This document shows positions 6,218 through 8,891 of a DNA stretch of 8,891 bases, piece after piece. Made by a program: the position numbers and the translations under genes. The stretch is taken from the NCBI GenBank assembly GCA_948468325.1, contig CAOKHR010000086.1, forward strand, positions 1 to 8,891, written 5' to 3'. Numbering within the stretch: position 1 is the first letter of the stretch; every line of letters starts with the position of its first letter. The notes beneath the pieces are model-generated. The model made no database searches. It was not told where the DNA came from and was given only the letters and a program-made list of their open reading frames with translations. Source of the DNA: an uncultured Lachnospiraceae bacterium. Its GTDB lineage: Bacteria > Bacillota > Clostridia > Lachnospirales > Lachnospiraceae.

Positions 6218-7177
6218 ATGAAAAATTCCGCACTCTACTACAGTGTCGGCCCGCTTTTATACTGCCCTGCCAACCGCTCTGACATCGTTTCTTCAATTGT
6301 ACAGGAGAAATTTGGCAGAAACTACTCGCTGGCTTTGTGCCTGGAAGACACCATCAATGACCGCTTTGTCGCACAGGCAGAAGAAACTTTAATTCACTCT
6401 TTACAGCAGATTTATACATCATCGCAGTCACTTTCTTTTTTTATACCCAAAATCTTTGTCCGTGTCCGCTGTCATACACAAATAAAAAACCTTTTAAGCC
6501 GTCTGGGAGAACCCGCAAAAATTCTCTCCGGATTCATACTGCCCAAATTTGACCCTGCAAATGCCGATGCTTATATCCGAACCGCACTGGAAATCAACCA
6601 AAATCCCGACAGGAATTATTATATTATGCCGATTATGGAAAGTCCCGTAATTATTGATTTAAAAAAAAGAGCAGACGTACTTTACGAAATCAAAGAAAAA
6701 TTAGCTCCCATTGAAAAGTTCATCTTAAATATACGGGTCGGCGGCAACGACCTGTGCCATGCATTTGGATTTCGGAGACGGCAAAATGAATCCATCCACG
6801 AAATTCTTCCGATTGCCGGTATTTTTTCGGATATAATCACGGTATTTGGAAGAGATTATGTCATTTCCGGCCCCGTCTGGGAATATTACAGCGGACAGGG
6901 ATGGGAAGAGGGTCTTCGCCGGGAACTTGCGGCAGACCGATTGATGGGCTTCATCGGCAAAACTGTTATCCATCCCAGGCAGATTCCTGCTGTCAGGCAG
7001 GCATATGCCGTGACAGCCGAAGATTTAAATGATGCAAAAGCCATTTTAAACTGGGACGAAAATTCTGCTTCTCTGGTATCAGGAAACAGCTTAAAACACC
7101 GCATGAATGAATGCAAAACACACGCAAACTGGGCAGAAAAAATTATATATTTATCTGAAATTTACGGCGTGGATTAG
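6218..7177 (+). CDS. HpcH/HpaI-family CitE-like lyase of the Ter biosynthetic module
   Basis: A 319-residue TIM-barrel protein of the HpcH/HpaI aldolase / citrate lyase beta family, which makes or breaks C-C bonds in CoA-thioester or keto-acid substrates using Mg2+. Visible signatures from ATG 6218 are CPANRSD (16-22), LCLEDTI (40-46), FVRVR with likely substrate Arg82 (80-84), ILPKF (107-111), MPIMESP with likely metal ligand Glu141, GGNDL with likely metal ligand Asp178 (175-179), and GKTVIHPRQI (247-256). These place it in the CitE subgroup. Its partners here, a PRTase/TRSP protein and StiP, match the predicted nucleoside-like metabolite pathway of Ter loci; true citrate lyase is unlikely because no citD, citF or citC is present. 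It is transcribed away from the ter operon and towards stiP. Substrate and product are unknown. Confidence 0.9.
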   Translation: MKNSALYYSVGPLLYCPANRSDIVSSIVQEKFGRNYSLALCLEDTINDRFVAQAEETLIHSLQQIYTSSQSLSFFIPKIFVRVRCHTQIKNLLSRLGEPAKILSGFILPKFDPANADAYIRTALEINQNPDRNYYIMPIMESPVIIDLKKRADVLYEIKEKLAPIEKFILNIRVGGNDLCHAFGFRRRQNESIHEILPIAGIFSDIITVFGRDYVISGPVWEYYSGQGWEEGLRRELAADRLMGFIGKTVIHPRQIPAVRQAYAVTAEDLNDAKAILNWDENSASLVSGNSLKHRMNECKTHANWAEKIIYLSEIYGVD

Positions 7178-7178
7178 A

Positions 7179-7210
7179 GCGTGCCAGTACACTAGGCATC
7201 CGCCAGTTTT
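7179..7210 (+). terminator. Weak candidate terminator after the CitE-like gene
   Basis: GCGTGCC (7179-7185) can pair with GGCA plus CGC (7195-7198 and 7201-7203, two-base bulge), followed by CAG and TTTT at 7207-7210. It spans the 14-bp gap between the convergent genes and the last codons of stiP. The T-run is short, so efficiency is doubtful. On the minus strand there is no T-run. Confidence 0.3.
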
Positions 7211-8241
7211 CGTATTATTCCGCATGTTTTATAATGCTTTAAGGGATAATATTCTATCGGAACATGCTTTTCTTCCGCAAGCCTTATGATATGCGCAAGT
7301 GATTTATCTCCGGCAAACCGCCTGTCAATCAGCACTTTCCAGGGCACGCGCCTAAGCAGCACACGCGTAGTCTCTCCAATGCCCGGTTTTATAAAATTAA
7401 TATCTTCTATTCCAAATTTCAACGCAAGCTCTTTTGCCTCTTCTATGCCGCTTCCTTCAGTTCTGATGTCTAAGGCCGGATTTTCCATGATAAATTCAGC
7501 TTCAATCGTATCGATAAAGTCATAGGACAAATCTGAAGCCTCCAGATTTCCATAATACACTGCTCCGTGAAAATCATCCTTTCCAATCACATCATCCCGC
7601 AAAAAAGTCCTGCTGATTAATCCGGAAACCGTGGCGTTTAAACATGAACTCGGTATCAGAATGTCATCATGTGTTCCGCACAGCCGCGTCATATTTGCAG
7701 GATCTGCAAGCACCGCAATGTCAGATGATACGCCCTGATATGCAGCTATATCCTTTTTCAGTTCTTTCAAAATCGCGCCTTTTCCAATCCATCCGTCTAC
7801 AAATAGAAGAGCTTCCGGCGGGTATTTCTGCAAAAGATATTTCATGGCATTCCCGTCAATTCCCTTTCCGCGTATAATTGAAATGGAATAATGGGGCAGA
7901 TCTAAATGATACTTTCCGGAAATATAGCGCTTTAATAAAATCCCAATCGGCGTACCTGCCCTTGCCAGCGAAACAAGCACTGTTTTCTTTCCCTTTTTCG
8001 CAATAATTTTATCTGCCAGACTGCCGACTGCCAGGGCTGTCCGCTTTGCATAATGCGTAAGCGCCTCCTGATAAACTTCCATATACTTTGGCGTCGGCAC
8101 ATATTCAATGGGAAGCATTTCCGAATAATGCTTCCCCTGCTGAATCATTTTTTCCCTTTCTTCTGTAGGCAAAGGCTCTACTTTTCCGGTAATATCTTTC
8201 AAAAGCAGGCACACATCTTTTTCACTGTAGGAGCTTCTCAT
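7192..8241 (-). CDS. stiP: StiP-family protein (PRTase-like domain plus PELOTA-like RNA-binding domain)
   Basis: A 349-residue protein of the StiP family (PF11202), which databases name a cysteine protease but which has also been read as a phosphoribosyltransferase-like fold. From ATG 8241, VLVSLARAGTPIGILLKRY (88-106) and LLFVDGWIGKGAI (145-157) are the nucleotide/PRPP-type core. The family block CGTHDDILIPSSCLNATVSG (188-207) follows, with Cys188, His191 and Cys200 as candidate catalytic residues. The last ~80 residues (INFIKPGIGETTRVLLRRV to EYYPLKHYKTCGIIRKL) look like the PELOTA/L7Ae-like RNA-binding domain (PF15608). The start could be GTG 8253, but ATG 8241 has AGGTGG at 8250-8255 with 8-nt spacing and forms an ATGA overlap with the upstream stop. 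The gene converges with the CitE-like gene, 14 bp apart. Family secure; reaction uncertain. Confidence 0.88.
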   Translation of the reverse strand: MRSSYSEKDVCLLLKDITGKVEPLPTEEREKMIQQGKHYSEMLPIEYVPTPKYMEVYQEALTHYAKRTALAVGSLADKIIAKKGKKTVLVSLARAGTPIGILLKRYISGKYHLDLPHYSISIIRGKGIDGNAMKYLLQKYPPEALLFVDGWIGKGAILKELKKDIAAYQGVSSDIAVLADPANMTRLCGTHDDILIPSSCLNATVSGLISRTFLRDDVIGKDDFHGAVYYGNLEASDLSYDFIDTIEAEFIMENPALDIRTEGSGIEEAKELALKFGIEDINFIKPGIGETTRVLLRRVPWKVLIDRRFAGDKSLAHIIRLAEEKHVPIEYYPLKHYKTCGIIRKLADA

Positions 8242-8891
8242 TCCTGACACCACCTGAATATCTGTATATTATCATTTCCGCACAAAGAAAGTGCATAAAG
8301 CAGAGATTTTACCCCTCTGCTGTTTATGTCCGATGCGTCGGTAATAATAATTACTCTGTCGCATCGCATAAGATCATAAATATATGTCGTTCTTCCTTTC
8401 TGATAAAAGCTTTCCAGCTCATACCTTGTATGCAGCGGATATTCTTCATCGCTGCATACTTCAATCGGACTTCTCGTCGTAGAGTGGCACCACACCGTAC
8501 ATCCGCACCTTTCCAGACACGCTCCGACATATAGCGGCGGATACATAAATTCTTCCGTTCCGATAACCAGAACTTTCTCATTCCCCGAAAAATCCACCCT
8601 TTCTGTGATCTGCTTCCATAACCTCCCGCATGCTTCCTCATACGCGGCTCCGGCTGTAAGTCTTCTGCCGTTTATATAACCGCACAAATTATACATCTTG
8701 AGACAGCTCCGCAGGAGCTTGTCATAATGGGATGCCCTTTGGGTATACATTTCCGCCTCTTCATTTCTCTTTTCATGAAGCGTAACATATCTTCCGTCAC
8801 CGCAATAAGATTCTGCAATTTTTCCAAAATTTTCATGATTTGTTTTAATAAGATAAAGAAGATCTACATTCGCAGAGCGGTAACGTTCCAA
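8238..8891 (-). CDS. PRTase_2/TRSP-domain protein, 5' part outside window
   Basis: Only the C-terminal 217 residues are visible. The frame is open to the right edge, where the first codon is an internal TTG, not a start. The hallmark is the TRSP domain (PF12500): KVLVIGTEEFMYPPLYVGAC (about 106-125 of the visible part), then CTVWCHSTTRSPIE, which contains the name-giving TTRSP. A late strand, DRVIIITDASDINSRGVKS, follows. In known proteins this domain sits C-terminal to a phosphoribosyltransferase (PRTase_2, PF15609). The first ~50 visible residues (DLLYLIKTNHENFG...) probably end that domain, but its PRPP loop is off-window. The family occurs in Ter loci and is predicted to act on a base or nucleoside-like intermediate. 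Its TGA stop overlaps the stiP ATG, so the two are translationally coupled. Confidence 0.87.
   Translation of the reverse strand: MERYRSANVDLLYLIKTNHENFGKIAESYCGDGRYVTLHEKRNEEAEMYTQRASHYDKLLRSCLKMYNLCGYINGRRLTAGAAYEEACGRLWKQITERVDFSGNEKVLVIGTEEFMYPPLYVGACLERCGCTVWCHSTTRSPIEVCSDEEYPLHTRYELESFYQKGRTTYIYDLMRCDRVIIITDASDINSRGVKSLLYALSLCGNDNIQIFRWCQE
8250..8255 (-). promoter_or_regulatory. Ribosome binding site deciding the stiP start
   Basis: AGGTGG lies 8 nt before ATG 8241, which overlaps the TGA of the upstream gene as ATGA. The alternative in-frame GTG at 8253 lies inside this site and has no ribosome binding site of its own. Confidence 0.7.

Noticed and set aside
6218..7177. True citrate lyase beta subunit (CitE)
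   Set aside because: No other citrate lyase subunits are nearby; the Ter context and the adjacent TRSP and StiP genes point to the Ter-associated CitE-like branch.
7107..7289. Small plus-strand frame across the CitE/stiP junction
   Set aside because: It starts inside the lyase gene and runs antisense into stiP, with no ribosome binding site or recognisable motif.
8889..8891. TTG at the right edge as the start of the TRSP gene
   Set aside because: The frame is open to the edge, and the family normally has a PRTase domain before this part, so the gene almost certainly begins outside the window.

Overview
The window holds a tellurite/toxic-anion-type (Ter) stress-response locus from what looks like a Gram-positive Clostridia-type bacterium, possibly Lachnospiraceae. 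That placement is an inference from moderately AT-rich coding DNA, strong AGGAGG-type ribosome binding sites and a TelA/YceG/TerD/StiP gene set typical of Firmicutes. The window is densely coding. No rRNA, tRNA, CRISPR array, insertion sequence or phage gene was seen.

Layout. (1) Positions 1-5972, minus strand, one tight operon read right to left: a serine protease carrying a YceG-like N-terminal module (4581-5972), a long YceG-family protein (2282-4555), TelA (1135-2280), a complete TerD (529-1110) and a second TerD cut by the left edge (1-517). Gaps are 25, 1, 24 and 11 nt. (2) Positions 5973-6217 are a divergent intergenic region with a good sigma-A-type promoter for the ter operon, a long imperfect hairpin and two small palindromes. 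(3) Positions 6218-7177, plus strand: a CitE-like HpcH/HpaI-family lyase/aldolase. (4) Positions 7192-8891, minus strand: StiP (PRTase-like plus PELOTA-like domains), preceded by the C-terminal part of a PRTase/TRSP protein cut by the right edge. These two genes share an ATGA stop/start overlap.

How they may work together. TerD and TelA are the cytoplasmic, metal-linked core of Ter systems. The CitE-like lyase, the TRSP-type phosphoribosyltransferase and StiP match the biosynthetic module that comparative genomics (Anantharaman, Iyer and Aravind) predicted to make a nucleoside-like metabolite alongside Ter proteins. The TerC, TerB, HAD and ATP-grasp genes often found with them are not in this window and may lie outside it.

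The least ordinary part is the head of the ter operon. By eye, the YceG protein contains three copies of one alpha/beta module. A fourth copy forms the N-terminal half of the adjacent gene, where a Pro/Ala linker joins it to a trypsin-like (S1C/DegP-like) protease domain. That protease has an intact His-Asp-Ser triad and no visible signal peptide. This suggests a cytoplasmic protease brought into the Ter complex through a YceG-type domain.
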